From: Corynebacterium sp. 122RC1
GTDB lineage: Bacteria > Actinomycetota > Actinomycetes > Mycobacteriales > Mycobacteriaceae
Reading direction: 5' to 3'
Assembly: GCF_024580955.1 (NCBI RefSeq)
Contig: NZ_JANIKD010000020.1
Span: forward strand, 1 to 38,169
DNA length: 38,169 nt
A program made the translations under genes and the position numbers. The first letter of the stretch is position 1; the number at the start of each line of letters is the position of its first letter. Below, one piece after another: positions 7,068-14,823 of this stretch. The notes beneath the pieces were generated by a model. It worked only from the letters and a program-made list of their open reading frames with translations, had not been told where the DNA came from and did not search any database.

Positions 7068-8355
7068 GGAATTCAGCCTAGAGTCTGAAATGGAAAACAC
7101 CAACGCGGCTGCAGAAAGTAAGCGTGGGTGGTTCCGCCTCCCAGAGCTCAACCGGGAAGAAAGCAACATTTACTCCACCGCGCCAGGGGCAAACAAACTG
7201 GCGATGGCGGTGAACACGTTGACGTCGGTACTGCTCGTGGTGGCGCTGGTGCAGACGGGGCAGCAGAACCAGGCATTCATCGCGGTGGGTCTCACCGCTG
7301 CTTTTGCAATGGTGTACGCCACAGGCATGCTGCGTCGGGATACGCGCCAGGATGTCTCCGAGCCGTGGCTGCGTCTGCTGTGGATTGCGCTGCTCACCGC
7401 GGTGTGGGTGCTCATGCTGCCGGTGATTCCGGTGGCGGTGTACCTAGTGCTGCCCATGTACTTTATGGTGCTGCGCGTGATCCCGGACATCCGCGGCGTG
7501 GTGGCCATCGTGGCGCTGACGTTCATGGCGGTGATGAGCCGCTGGCCGGAGATCACCTTTGGCGCGGTGGTGGGGCCTGTGGTGAGTGCGCTCGTGGTGA
7601 TCGGCATGCATTTGGCGTTCGTGGCTTCCTGGCGCGGCGCGAGGGAGCGTGAAGCGCTGATTGAGGAGCTGATGAGCACCCGTAACCAGTTGGCCGCAAC
7701 CGAACGCGCTGCGGGTGTAGCGGAAGAACGCCAACGCATTGCCCATGAAATCCATGACACGCTCGCCCAGGGCCTTTCCAGCATCCAAATGCTGCTGCGG
7801 GTGGCTGAGCAGGACATCCTCAATTCCTCCATGTCCGAAGAGGAGCGCCTGCTTCCTTTGAAACGCATGGAATTGGCTCGCCAGACCGCGGCGGACAACT
7901 TGAGTGAAGCCCGAGCCATGATCGCGGCGTTGCAGCCGGCGGCGCTTTCGAAAACGTCCCTGGAGGGGGCGCTGCACCGCGCAGCGAACCAGGTGGTGGG
8001 CCCGGAAGTATGCATCCTTGTGGAGGGGGAGGAGCGCCAGTTGCCGATGCGCACGGAGGCGTCGTTGCTGCGGATCGCGCAGGGTGCGCTGGGGAACGTG
8101 GCAAAACATGCCCACGCCACCCGCTGCCAGGTGACGCTGACGTATGAGGAGGACGAGGTGCGCCTGGACGTGGTGGATGACGGCCAGGGCTTTGATCCCG
8201 CCGCCGTATCCAGTGAGCACGCGGGGCTGGGGCACATCGGGTTGGCAGCGATGCGCCAGCGCGCCCGCGAGCAAGGTGGTGTGCTGGAGGTGGAAAGCGC
8301 GCCGGGGGAGGGAACGGCGGTTTCGCTGGCACTGCCCATCAATCAAAAGGGGTAG
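7066..8355 (+). CDS. hrrS: Haem-responsive sensor histidine kinase HrrS
   Basis: A NarL-type (HisKA_3) membrane sensor kinase of 429 aa. Residues about 43-190 carry five or six membrane helices with almost no periplasmic loops, which fits intramembrane haem sensing as described for HrrS. The dimerisation/phosphoacceptor helix follows, with His230 in HEIHDTLAQG, then a HATPase domain with N-box ALGNVAKHAHA and G-box VDDGQGFDP. In C. glutamicum and C. diphtheriae HrrSA controls haem oxygenase, haem synthesis and respiratory genes (known). The ATG at 7066 has AAGG at 7054-7057; ATG at 7090 is an alternative. The partner regulator lies 61 nt downstream. Assignment rests on domain type and synteny with srtF and mcbR. 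Confidence 0.85.
   Translation: MEFSLESEMENTNAAAESKRGWFRLPELNREESNIYSTAPGANKLAMAVNTLTSVLLVVALVQTGQQNQAFIAVGLTAAFAMVYATGMLRRDTRQDVSEPWLRLLWIALLTAVWVLMLPVIPVAVYLVLPMYFMVLRVIPDIRGVVAIVALTFMAVMSRWPEITFGAVVGPVVSALVVIGMHLAFVASWRGAREREALIEELMSTRNQLAATERAAGVAEERQRIAHEIHDTLAQGLSSIQMLLRVAEQDILNSSMSEEERLLPLKRMELARQTAADNLSEARAMIAALQPAALSKTSLEGALHRAANQVVGPEVCILVEGEERQLPMRTEASLLRIAQGALGNVAKHAHATRCQVTLTYEEDEVRLDVVDDGQGFDPAAVSSEHAGLGHIGLAAMRQRAREQGGVLEVESAPGEGTAVSLALPINQKG
7075..7103 (-). promoter_or_regulatory. Leaderless promoter of the DUF2020-type lipoprotein gene
   Basis: On the minus strand: -35 TTGGTG (7103-7098), 17-bp spacer, -10 TAGGCT (7080-7075), then 7 nt to the ATG at 7067. It lies inside the first codons of hrrS. 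Confidence 0.6.
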
Positions 8356-8416
8356 ACTTTAGCCCGTTATGTGGAACTGACCCCCAACTTTAGGGTGGGG
8401 AGGATGGAGCGAAGCG

Positions 8417-9055
8417 ATGATTCGGGTGCTGCTTGCCGACGACCACGAGATCGTGCGCCTCGGGCTGCGTGCGGTGTTGGAAAGCACCACAGACATTGAG
8501 GTTGTGGGTGAAGTAGCCACCGCTGAAGATGCCATCGCTGCAGCTCAGGCGGGTGGGATCGATGTGATCCTCATGGATCTTCGCTTCGGAGCAGGCGTTG
8601 AGGGCACCAAGCTGCGCACCGGGGCGGACGCCACCGCGGAGATCAAGCGCACCATTGCGCAACCCCCGCATGTGCTGGTGGTGACCAACTACGACACCGA
8701 CGCAGACATCCTCGGCGCCATTGAGGCAGGCGCGCTTGGCTACCTGCTCAAAGACGCACCCCCGGAGGAGTTGTTGGCTGCGGTGCGTTCCGCCGCTGAA
8801 GGTGATTCCACCCTTTCCCCCACGGTAGCCACGCGTCTCATGACTCGCGTGCGTACTCCCCGAACCTCGCTCACCCCAAGGGAGTTGGAGGTGCTGAAGT
8901 TGGTGGCGGCTGGAAGTTCCAACAAGGAAATTGGGCACATCCTGCTGCTTTCCGAGGCCACCGTGAAAAGCCACCTTGTGCATATCTACGACAAAATGGG
9001 TGTGCGGTCGCGCACCTCGGCGGTGGCGGCGGCCCGGGAGCAGGGTGTGCTGTAG
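8417..9055 (+). CDS. hrrA: Haem-responsive response regulator HrrA
   Basis: A NarL/LuxR-type response regulator of 212 aa. The receiver domain (1-120) has the acidic pair Asp8/Asp9, the phosphorylated Asp54 in ILMDLRF, Thr90 and Lys112 in LLKDAPP. An insertion rich in G/T (about 58-72) follows Asp54. The C-terminal LuxR helix-turn-helix (about 150-210) includes LTPRELEVLKLVAAG and SEATVKSHLVHIYDKMGV. The sequence is very close to my memory of C. glutamicum HrrA, including Asp54. It activates hmuO and respiratory-chain genes and represses haem synthesis in characterised species. GGAG lies a few bases before the ATG. An upstream out-of-frame ATG (8404) is ignored. Confidence 0.88.
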   Translation: MIRVLLADDHEIVRLGLRAVLESTTDIEVVGEVATAEDAIAAAQAGGIDVILMDLRFGAGVEGTKLRTGADATAEIKRTIAQPPHVLVVTNYDTDADILGAIEAGALGYLLKDAPPEELLAAVRSAAEGDSTLSPTVATRLMTRVRTPRTSLTPRELEVLKLVAAGSSNKEIGHILLLSEATVKSHLVHIYDKMGVRSRTSAVAAAREQGVL

Positions 9056-9079
9056 GCTTTCGGCTTTTGGCCTTAAGGG

Positions 9080-9406
9080 TTAGGCGCCGGCCTGGAGGTA
9101 CTCATCAATGATGTGCTGCGGGATCTTGCCGCGGGTGGAAACCTCGTAGCCCATGCCCTTGGCCCACACGCGAACCGCCTTTGGGTCGTACTTAGGAGAA
9201 AAGGCTGGGCGGCGGCCGGTGCTGAGCTTGCGTGCTGAGGAAAGGTAGGGCTCCAGCACCTCATGGAACTTCTCGGCGTTCTTTGCGGAAAGGTCCATTA
9301 CGTATTCCACGCCATTGACGGTGAAGTTCACAATGTGCACTTCTTCCTCGGTCAATGGGGTGTTATCCAGGTCATCAAAATACTGGGTGATTTCGCGGCG
9401 CGCCAT
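9080..9406 (-). CDS. Lsr2-family nucleoid-associated xenogeneic silencer
   Basis: A small H-NS-like protein of 108 aa that bridges DNA and silences AT-rich, often foreign, genes. The N-terminal oligomerisation domain (1-60) contains FTVNGVEYVMDLSAKNAEKF. The C-terminal DNA-binding domain (about 72-108) contains VRVWAKGMGYEVSTRGKIP. Lsr2 inserts an RGR motif into the minor groove (known); here it reads RGK at 92-94. The start is fixed by AAGGAAGG about 7 nt before this ATG; a longer frame upstream is not family-like. In C. glutamicum the Lsr2-type protein CgpS silences prophage. Three palindromes lie upstream at 9446-9534. No AT-rich island is evident in the window. Confidence 0.9.
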   Translation of the reverse strand: MARREITQYFDDLDNTPLTEEEVHIVNFTVNGVEYVMDLSAKNAEKFHEVLEPYLSSARKLSTGRRPAFSPKYDPKAVRVWAKGMGYEVSTRGKIPQHIIDEYLQAGA

Positions 9407-9445
9407 CAGTGGTCCTTCCTTAGTTTTCTGGGGAAAATAAGTGCT

Positions 9446-9460
9446 GTTCAACGATTGAAC
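9446..9460. promoter_or_regulatory. Palindrome GTTCAA-CGA-TTGAAC
   Basis: Perfect 6-bp arms with a 3-bp centre, 40-55 bp upstream of the Lsr2-family start codon. Candidate operator; the binder is unknown. Confidence 0.45.
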
Positions 9461-9468
9461 AAAGATGA

Positions 9469-9511
9469 ATTTAGGCCGTACGCTCATTGATTATCAGCGT
9501 ACGGCCTAAAT
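9469..9511. repeat. 16-bp perfect inverted repeat upstream of the Lsr2-type gene
   Basis: Arms ATTTAGGCCGTACGCT (9469-9484) and AGCGTACGGCCTAAAT (9496-9511) flank an 11-nt centre. It is downstream of the DUF6474-type gene and upstream of the Lsr2-type gene, both on the minus strand. It may be a terminator for the former, although the T-run after the stem is interrupted (TTCATCTTTG), or a regulatory hairpin. Confidence 0.7.
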
Positions 9512-9522
9512 AGTAGTCTCTG

Positions 9523-9534
9523 GAAAGCGCTTTC
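9523..9534. promoter_or_regulatory. Palindrome GAAAGCGCTTTC
   Basis: A perfect 12-bp palindrome with a central CG, the form typical of LacI/GalR-family operators. It lies between the DUF6474-type and Lsr2-type genes. Confidence 0.4.
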
Positions 9535-9605
9535 ACCAAGCAATCAATAAAAGTGCTCCAAAATTGCTTGCGCACCAGTATCAGCAGGTGCCTGCAAAAG
9601 TGGAT

Positions 9606-10244
9606 TTAGATTTGCTTTTGGCGCTTTTGCTGGATTTGCTTTGCAATCTGATCCAAATCGGCGCTGATTGCCCGAAGTGCGCGGGTACGCAATTCCGGAG
9701 TCATGTATTCAGCGTTGTTTGCGGAATCCTCCAGCTCCTCAAGGCGGTCTTTCGCGTCCTCTTTGAAGCCCTGGGGCAGGTTGGTGACCTTCAAGGAGGA
9801 ACGCATTGCCTCAATGCGGGCCTTTTGTTCTGCGCCGTGGCCGGCAAAACGGCCGAGGTCCGCGCGGGAAACGCCCAAAGCGTTTGCCCGGCGCCCGTTG
9901 AGGTATTCGCGGATCGCCATGAGGCCGCGGAAAGCCAGTGGCAATGCCAGCGGGGCAATTGCGCGGGCGGCACCGGAGTAACGCATGACGGTGTCTTTAT
10001 TAAATTTGCCTGCGCGCATTTGTTGGGTGAGCTCTTTGGCCATCTTTTCATCGTGCTTGCGCTTGCGCTTAAGGCCCTTGGCTTCTTCCTTTGACACGCG
10101 TTTCTCTGCCTTAGTGAGCAGTTTTGTGCGGCGCAATTCCAACTTGTGCGCCTCTTTCACCTCTTGGCGGGCTTGGGCCTCAGCGGCCTTAATCTTTGCC
10201 TTTGCATCGATGCGGGCGTTGCGGATTGCCTTGAAAATACCCAT
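9606..10244 (-). CDS. DUF6474-type coiled-coil protein
   Basis: A 212-aa soluble protein of unknown function. The first 80 residues are a highly charged helix rich in Lys, Glu, Arg and Ala, typical of a coiled coil. A middle segment with AIAPLALPLAFRGLMAI may touch the membrane. The rest is helical and charged, ending KQIQQKRQKQI. I place it in the corynebacterial DUF6474 family from memory. GAGGAA about 4 nt upstream of the ATG fixes the start. It precedes the Lsr2-type gene on the same strand, with the strong inverted repeat at 9469-9511 between them, so they are probably separate transcripts. Confidence 0.75.
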   Translation of the reverse strand: MGIFKAIRNARIDAKAKIKAAEAQARQEVKEAHKLELRRTKLLTKAEKRVSKEEAKGLKRKRKHDEKMAKELTQQMRAGKFNKDTVMRYSGAARAIAPLALPLAFRGLMAIREYLNGRRANALGVSRADLGRFAGHGAEQKARIEAMRSSLKVTNLPQGFKEDAKDRLEELEDSANNAEYMTPELRTRALRAISADLDQIAKQIQQKRQKQI

Positions 10245-10362
10245 CTGTTCCTCATCCAGTTCCGGTTGTATGAACCAATTCCCCTAAAGCCTACTAGTCA
10301 GTCGCAACATTTACCGCCCGCCATACATAGTCCGCCTGTCACACGAACCTTGGGAACTGGGG

Positions 10363-12021
10363 TTGCAGTCCCTCAAGGCGTTAGGCTTGGAACGCAGACC
10401 CACGCACGAGCGTGGAGCTCAACTTCAACAATCCTCGCACAGCAAAAGACTTTTGGAGCAGCAGCCCATTTCAGCAGCAAGCATTGACCCCTTCACGCCA
10501 GCAGTCATCCAGCCGGCGGACCTGGTGGGGTGCCAATACCGGCGGGTGCAGCAGAGCCGTTTCCCTGACACCTCGCCCACCGAGCAGTCTGCGCTGCGCA
10601 AATTACGCCTGGCCACCGCCCGTGAGGAGGTGCTAGCAACCCTGCCAACCGCCCCCGCCAAGGGTGATCGCAGGAATTTCTTGCGCATTGACTTGGCGGG
10701 CAGCGACACCGAGGATGAGCGGGAGTTCGCCACCCTTGAAGCCCTGGCGGCGCGGGCGAACATTGTGACATCTGCGGTGCTGCGCGCGTCGATAGGCGAC
10801 CCAGGCAGCGAAGGCAGCGTGCTGGTGGCGCTCGACGCCTTGATCCGCAGGGCTGACGGCACCTATATGCCGCTGCTGGTGAGCAATCACCGGGTGGCGC
10901 GGCCGGCAACGGATACGCGCAGGCAGGTGCGGGTGGTGGATACGTCGCGGCTGGGGCTCGGCGCGGGTTATACGGTGGGGGCGCGGCTGAAACACCACTC
11001 GATTGATTCCTTTACGCTTGCCGCGGCGGCGCGGGCGCTGGAGGAGCTGGGGCTTGGGTCGCGGCGTGGGGCGCTGATCGGGCAGAACCGCGCACAGGCC
11101 TACATTCTGAACACTGACCTGCTGCAACCCGGCCTCGACGCAGCACTGCGCATCCCTGCCGCCACCCAAGCGCGCCGCATCAAAGAATGCGTAGGCTGCC
11201 GGTTCTGGCGGCACTGCCAGCAGGAACTCCAGGCCCGTGACGACCTCAGTCTCTTCCTCCCCGGCGACCGCGGCCAAGCGTTCCGGGAGCAGGGCATTGA
11301 GACGGTGCAGGGGCTTATCGACGCACGCCTGGGCCCGCCATCGCTCTTGGCCGCCGCGTGGCGCGCCGGAATCCCCGTGCTCAAAACAGCTGATGAGGTG
11401 CAGTTTCCACGGTTCGATGTGGAAATTGACGTGGACGTGGAGGCATACCTTGACCAGGGTGCCTACCTCTGGGGCACGTTCGACGGCCGCAGCTACCGCC
11501 CCTTTGTCACCTGGGGTGGGCTCGGCCAAGCCGAGGAGGCGCGCAACTTTGCCAACTTTTGGGCCTGGTTGGTGGAGCAACGCCGCGCTGCCGCACAGGC
11601 GGGCAAATCGCTGGGCGTGTTCTGCTATTCCGCGCACGGCGAAAACCACTGGCTGAAGTTCTCCGCCCGGCGCTTCCACGGCAAATACCCCGACGTGCCC
11701 AGTGTGGAGGAAGTCACCGAGTTCATCAGCTCCCCGCAGTGGATCGACGTCTTTGCTTCAGTAAAGGCGCAGCTCGTGGGCCCGGAGGGTATCGGGTTGA
11801 AAGTGGTGGCGCCGCAAGCCGGCTACCACTGGGCGCAAGACAACGTGGACGGCGAGGCCTCAGTGGCGCTCTACCTTGAAGCCATCGGGCAGGTGGAGGG
11901 CGCCGATCCGCAAGCCGCACGGGATACCCTACTCAGCTACAACGGCGACGACTGCCAAGCCACCGCCGCCGTGCGGAAATGGCTGGCCGCGGGCGCGCCG
12001 GGTGCGCCGAAGCTCGGTTAG
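10363..12021 (+). CDS. TM0106-type RecB-like nuclease with RNase H-like domain
   Basis: A putative DNA nuclease of up to 552 aa. The N-terminal half resembles RecB/Cas4-type nucleases held by an iron-sulfur staple: Cys57 in DLVGCQY is far from the cluster Cys276-x2-Cys279-x5-Cys285 (ECVGC then WRHC), the spacing seen in Cas4/AddB proteins. The C-terminal half resembles an RNase H-like 3'-5' exonuclease: FPRFDVEIDVD supplies the first acidic pair and LLSYNGDDCQAT the last motif. The biological role is unknown. The start is uncertain: 10363 is a TTG, the only ATG-free option giving the full frame, and TTG at 10388 or about 10453 is also possible. No clear Shine-Dalgarno is seen. It ends 27 nt from a convergent membrane protein gene. 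Confidence 0.78.
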   Translation: MQSLKALGLERRPTHERGAQLQQSSHSKRLLEQQPISAASIDPFTPAVIQPADLVGCQYRRVQQSRFPDTSPTEQSALRKLRLATAREEVLATLPTAPAKGDRRNFLRIDLAGSDTEDEREFATLEALAARANIVTSAVLRASIGDPGSEGSVLVALDALIRRADGTYMPLLVSNHRVARPATDTRRQVRVVDTSRLGLGAGYTVGARLKHHSIDSFTLAAAARALEELGLGSRRGALIGQNRAQAYILNTDLLQPGLDAALRIPAATQARRIKECVGCRFWRHCQQELQARDDLSLFLPGDRGQAFREQGIETVQGLIDARLGPPSLLAAAWRAGIPVLKTADEVQFPRFDVEIDVDVEAYLDQGAYLWGTFDGRSYRPFVTWGGLGQAEEARNFANFWAWLVEQRRAAAQAGKSLGVFCYSAHGENHWLKFSARRFHGKYPDVPSVEEVTEFISSPQWIDVFASVKAQLVGPEGIGLKVVAPQAGYHWAQDNVDGEASVALYLEAIGQVEGADPQAARDTLLSYNGDDCQATAAVRKWLAAGAPGAPKLG

Positions 12022-12048
12022 GAGCTTGGAGGGTCGAATCGCTGCTTC

Positions 12049-13770
12049 CTATTCAGGCACGACTTGCAGCGTCATCCCCTGCTGTCGGTGCCCGGCGATG
12101 GTGCACCAGCCTTCGATTGCCGCGTTGATCGCCCCGGCGGAGAAGGTGATGGTTTCACCGGGCAGTAGGCGCCCGGATTGCGCACCGTTGTCCAGGCGGA
12201 GGTCGTGGGGTTGATCGTCGTTGTTGACCAGCGTGATGGATAGCTCATTGCCCGCTGGCACTGTGATGACGTCAGGCGCAAAGTGCATCCCCGTCATCTC
12301 TACCGTCACTTCAGTCACTGGCCCGCCGCTGGATCCCGACGCCGGCAAAGGAGCAACGGGCGCGGCAAGCCCACCGAAGCACGCCACCACCAGCGCCAGT
12401 GTGGCCACGCCTAGGCTCACCTGGTTGTAGCGTGGGGAATCCGGCAGGGCAATCGGTTCGCGTTTCTTGCGAATCACCCCGAGCTGCGCGCGCACCGCCT
12501 GCGGCACCAGCAGCAGGAACACCGCCAATGAAGCGAACACCAGCAGGGAAAGCGCCACCCGCAACCACGACTGATCCGCCAGCAACCACAGCGCCAAACC
12601 CACATTGAGCAGCGTTGCCCGCAGCAAACCTGCACGCCCCATCACAGCCAAACCGGTGCGCGTAGCCGCGGGACCCCCGCCGATGTTCGAAGGCAGCAGG
12701 AAACTCAGCACGCTGATCAGTAGTTGCGCAGCGAACCCCACGAGCAGCGGCAAAGTGGGCAATGCAATGTCTACCACCCGCTGCGCCTGGAGCGCACTCA
12801 CCGCGCAGGCCCCCAGACCGTACAGCAGCCATAGGGGAGCGAGTCCGACGCCCACAGCGCTGTAGGAAATGCGGTCGCGTGGGTCGTGCAGCACCGTGCG
12901 CACGCAGTGCAGCCAGGAACGCCCCGCCACGAGCCAACCCGCCGCGTACAGGATGAGGCCCGCGGCTGCCGCCTTGGGGACGTCGGCAAGCGCTGCTCCC
13001 GTTGCAACAGTAACGCCGAGTGTCATGAGCCCCAGCGCAGAACGGATGTGTTCCGGACCGGCTTGGGTGCGCCAGAGGGTGGGGAAGAGCACCATGAGGG
13101 AGGCGAAGGCCGTAAGCCCCACGAAGCCCAGTAGGTTCACCACCAGGTGTGCGAGCAGAAGTTTTTCTTTGTCCCAGGCCTCGGCGGCCATCATTGCCCC
13201 GAACACCGCGCCTATTGGCAGGCACGCTGCGGCGATAATGTAGGTGCTTACCAGGTGGCGGTAGCGTTGGCCACGCGAGCTGGCCCGAAACTGCCAGCCC
13301 AGGTAGCAGGCGTGGAACAGCAGCGAGCCGCCAACCACCGTGGCGCCAGTGGCAGTCACCGGCCACAGGTTGGCAAGCTTTCCGACGAGCGTAATTGCGA
13401 TACCCGCATTCAGAATCCAAATGCGCCGCACCTGCCACGCACGGCTCTCCTCTGGCAGGCGGGTATGCAGAAAATTCTCTGTGAAATGCTGCGACCACAA
13501 CTGGATAGAGTTCGTGACCGCACCCAAGGTGAACAGGTGAATGAGCAGCCAGCGGTACTGCGGAATTGCCCAGTGGAACAGACCGACCACCACAATGAGC
13601 GCCAACCAGATCTGCACCGGCCGGCCAGCTTTGCGATGCCACGCGTTTGCACGCAGGCGTTTGCTGGATTGGGAGTGCTGGCTCGGGCCGTCTGTGCCGT
13701 TGGGGCCGTGTTCCGTCGGGGTATGGAGGGCCGGTGACACAGTGGGGTGGGGCAGGGGACTGGTGCTCAT
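12049..13770 (-). CDS. Polytopic membrane protein with C-terminal cupredoxin domain
   Basis: A 573-aa protein with about 11-12 predicted membrane helices (about 50-480) and a C-terminal extracytoplasmic cupredoxin domain (about 490-573). The type 1 copper ligands are all visible: His522 (QPHDL), Cys556 (GWCTI), His561 (AGHRQ) and Met566 (QQGMT). The helix region has conserved-looking His residues (FHWAIP, LIHLFTLG, SQHFTEN), reminiscent of the membrane domain fused to NirK-like multicopper oxidases in Actinobacteria, but here the protein stops after one cupredoxin domain. An electron-transfer or copper-handling role is inference. A leaderless start is supported by TAGATT 7 nt before the ATG; the frame is open further upstream but without support. 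Confidence 0.75.
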   Translation of the reverse strand: MSTSPLPHPTVSPALHTPTEHGPNGTDGPSQHSQSSKRLRANAWHRKAGRPVQIWLALIVVVGLFHWAIPQYRWLLIHLFTLGAVTNSIQLWSQHFTENFLHTRLPEESRAWQVRRIWILNAGIAITLVGKLANLWPVTATGATVVGGSLLFHACYLGWQFRASSRGQRYRHLVSTYIIAAACLPIGAVFGAMMAAEAWDKEKLLLAHLVVNLLGFVGLTAFASLMVLFPTLWRTQAGPEHIRSALGLMTLGVTVATGAALADVPKAAAAGLILYAAGWLVAGRSWLHCVRTVLHDPRDRISYSAVGVGLAPLWLLYGLGACAVSALQAQRVVDIALPTLPLLVGFAAQLLISVLSFLLPSNIGGGPAATRTGLAVMGRAGLLRATLLNVGLALWLLADQSWLRVALSLLVFASLAVFLLLVPQAVRAQLGVIRKKREPIALPDSPRYNQVSLGVATLALVVACFGGLAAPVAPLPASGSSGGPVTEVTVEMTGMHFAPDVITVPAGNELSITLVNNDDQPHDLRLDNGAQSGRLLPGETITFSAGAINAAIEGWCTIAGHRQQGMTLQVVPE

Positions 13771-13777
13771 GCAACGC

Positions 13778-13783
13778 AATCTA
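13778..13783 (-). promoter_or_regulatory. -10 box of the cupredoxin membrane protein gene (leaderless)
   Basis: TAGATT on the minus strand, 7 nt before the ATG at 13770. The -35 is weak. Confidence 0.45.
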
Positions 13784-13886
13784 CCCACGCGGGCGCACAA
13801 GCTAAAGCCAGTGGCCTCGGTCGTGAGAAATGCCACCGAAGACGGGCATCATTCGCCATGGCGCCTTGCGCCCAAGGGCCCAAAAA

Positions 13887-13910
13887 GGCAAAACCCCGCC
13901 GAAGCGGGGT
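13887..13910 (-). terminator. Rho-independent terminator of sodA
   Basis: On the minus strand ACCCCGC-TTCG-GCGGGGT forms a 7-bp stem with a stable TTCG loop, followed by TTT, GCC and a further T-run. Confidence 0.85.
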
Positions 13911-13943
13911 GATGCCAGCGCTGATGCGCGCCTTTTAGGTTTC

Positions 13944-14549
13944 TTACTTGGTTGCAGCCTCGTAACGCTTTGCAACCTCGTCCCAGTTGAAGACGTTCCA
14001 GACTGCCTCAACGTAGTCAGCCTTCACGTTCTTGTACTGCAGGTAGAAAGCGTGCTCCCACATGTCGAGCAGCAGGAGTGGCTCGAGGTCGATGGAGAGG
14101 TTGCCCTGCTGGTCGGTCATCTGCTCGATGACCAGGCGCTCGCCTACCTTGTCGTAACCGAGCACTGCCCAGCCGGAACCCTGCAGGCCCAGGGCTGCTG
14201 CGTTGAAGTGAGCCTTGAAAGCATCGAAGGAACCGAACTCAGCGTTGATTGCCTCAGCAAGAGCGCCGGTTGGCTCGCCGCCACCGTTAGGGGAGAGGTT
14301 CTTCCAGAACAGGGAGTGGTTGGTGTGGCCACCCAAGTTGAAGGCCAGGTCCTTGGACAGGGCGGTAACTACAGCGGCGATGGAGCCATCCTTGCGAGCA
14401 GCCTCAAGCTTCTCCAGTGCGGTGTTTGCACCGTTGACGTAGTTCTGGTGGTGCTTGGAGTGGTGCAGCTCCATAATCTCGGCGCTGATGTGGGGCTCGA
14501 GAGCGTCGTATGCGTAGTCAAGCTCTGGCAGGGTGTACTTCTGTGCCAT
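13944..14549 (-). CDS. sodA: Superoxide dismutase, Mn/Fe family (probably Mn)
   Basis: Converts superoxide to hydrogen peroxide and oxygen in the cytoplasm. The 201-aa protein has the four metal ligands: His29 (ELHHSKHH), His78 ([10 protein letters not shown]), Asp162 and His166 ([13 protein letters not shown]). The N-terminal helical hairpin and C-terminal alpha/beta domain are complete. The sequence resembles the manganese enzyme of C. glutamicum, so Mn is likely, but the metal cannot be proven from sequence. AAGGA lies 9 nt before the chosen ATG; an in-frame ATG three codons upstream is less well spaced. It is divergent from msrA, another oxidative-defence gene, across a 274-nt spacer, and has its own terminator. 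Confidence 0.95.
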   Translation of the reverse strand: MAQKYTLPELDYAYDALEPHISAEIMELHHSKHHQNYVNGANTALEKLEAARKDGSIAAVVTALSKDLAFNLGGHTNHSLFWKNLSPNGGGEPTGALAEAINAEFGSFDAFKAHFNAAALGLQGSGWAVLGYDKVGERLVIEQMTDQQGNLSIDLEPLLLLDMWEHAFYLQYKNVKADYVEAVWNVFNWDEVAKRYEAATK

Positions 14550-14823
14550 GATGATCAATCCTTCCGGATGTTCGTTGTGCTAATTTTCGCTGTCCCGAGC
14601 AGTGTGGCCACCCCAGCGAGTGTGCTGCGGCCGCCACATTGGGGGCATGTCAACCATGATAGGTCAATGCTGGAATTTCGCAACAAAAATATTGGGGAAG
14701 GCTTTTGACGTCCAGCGGAGGTGTCACCGGAAGGCATCATGGAATACTGCAGGAAGGTGCAGCGCTGTAGGAAAAGCCTGAAACGCCTCGCCGCACAATT
14801 TGCCGCAGAATATAAGGAGCATC
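14550..14823. other. Divergent sodA-msrA control region
   Basis: A 274-nt spacer holding the start signals of both oxidative-stress genes: AAGGA for sodA on the minus strand near 14559-14563 and AAGGAG just before 14824 for msrA. I see no convincing palindrome or -35/-10 pair. Confidence 0.5.

Noticed and set aside
8365..8405. Hairpin-like CCCCCAAC ... GGGTGGGG between hrrS and hrrA as an attenuator
   Set aside because: Pairing is imperfect and short; no T-run follows, and the downstream gene needs co-transcription with hrrS or its own start.
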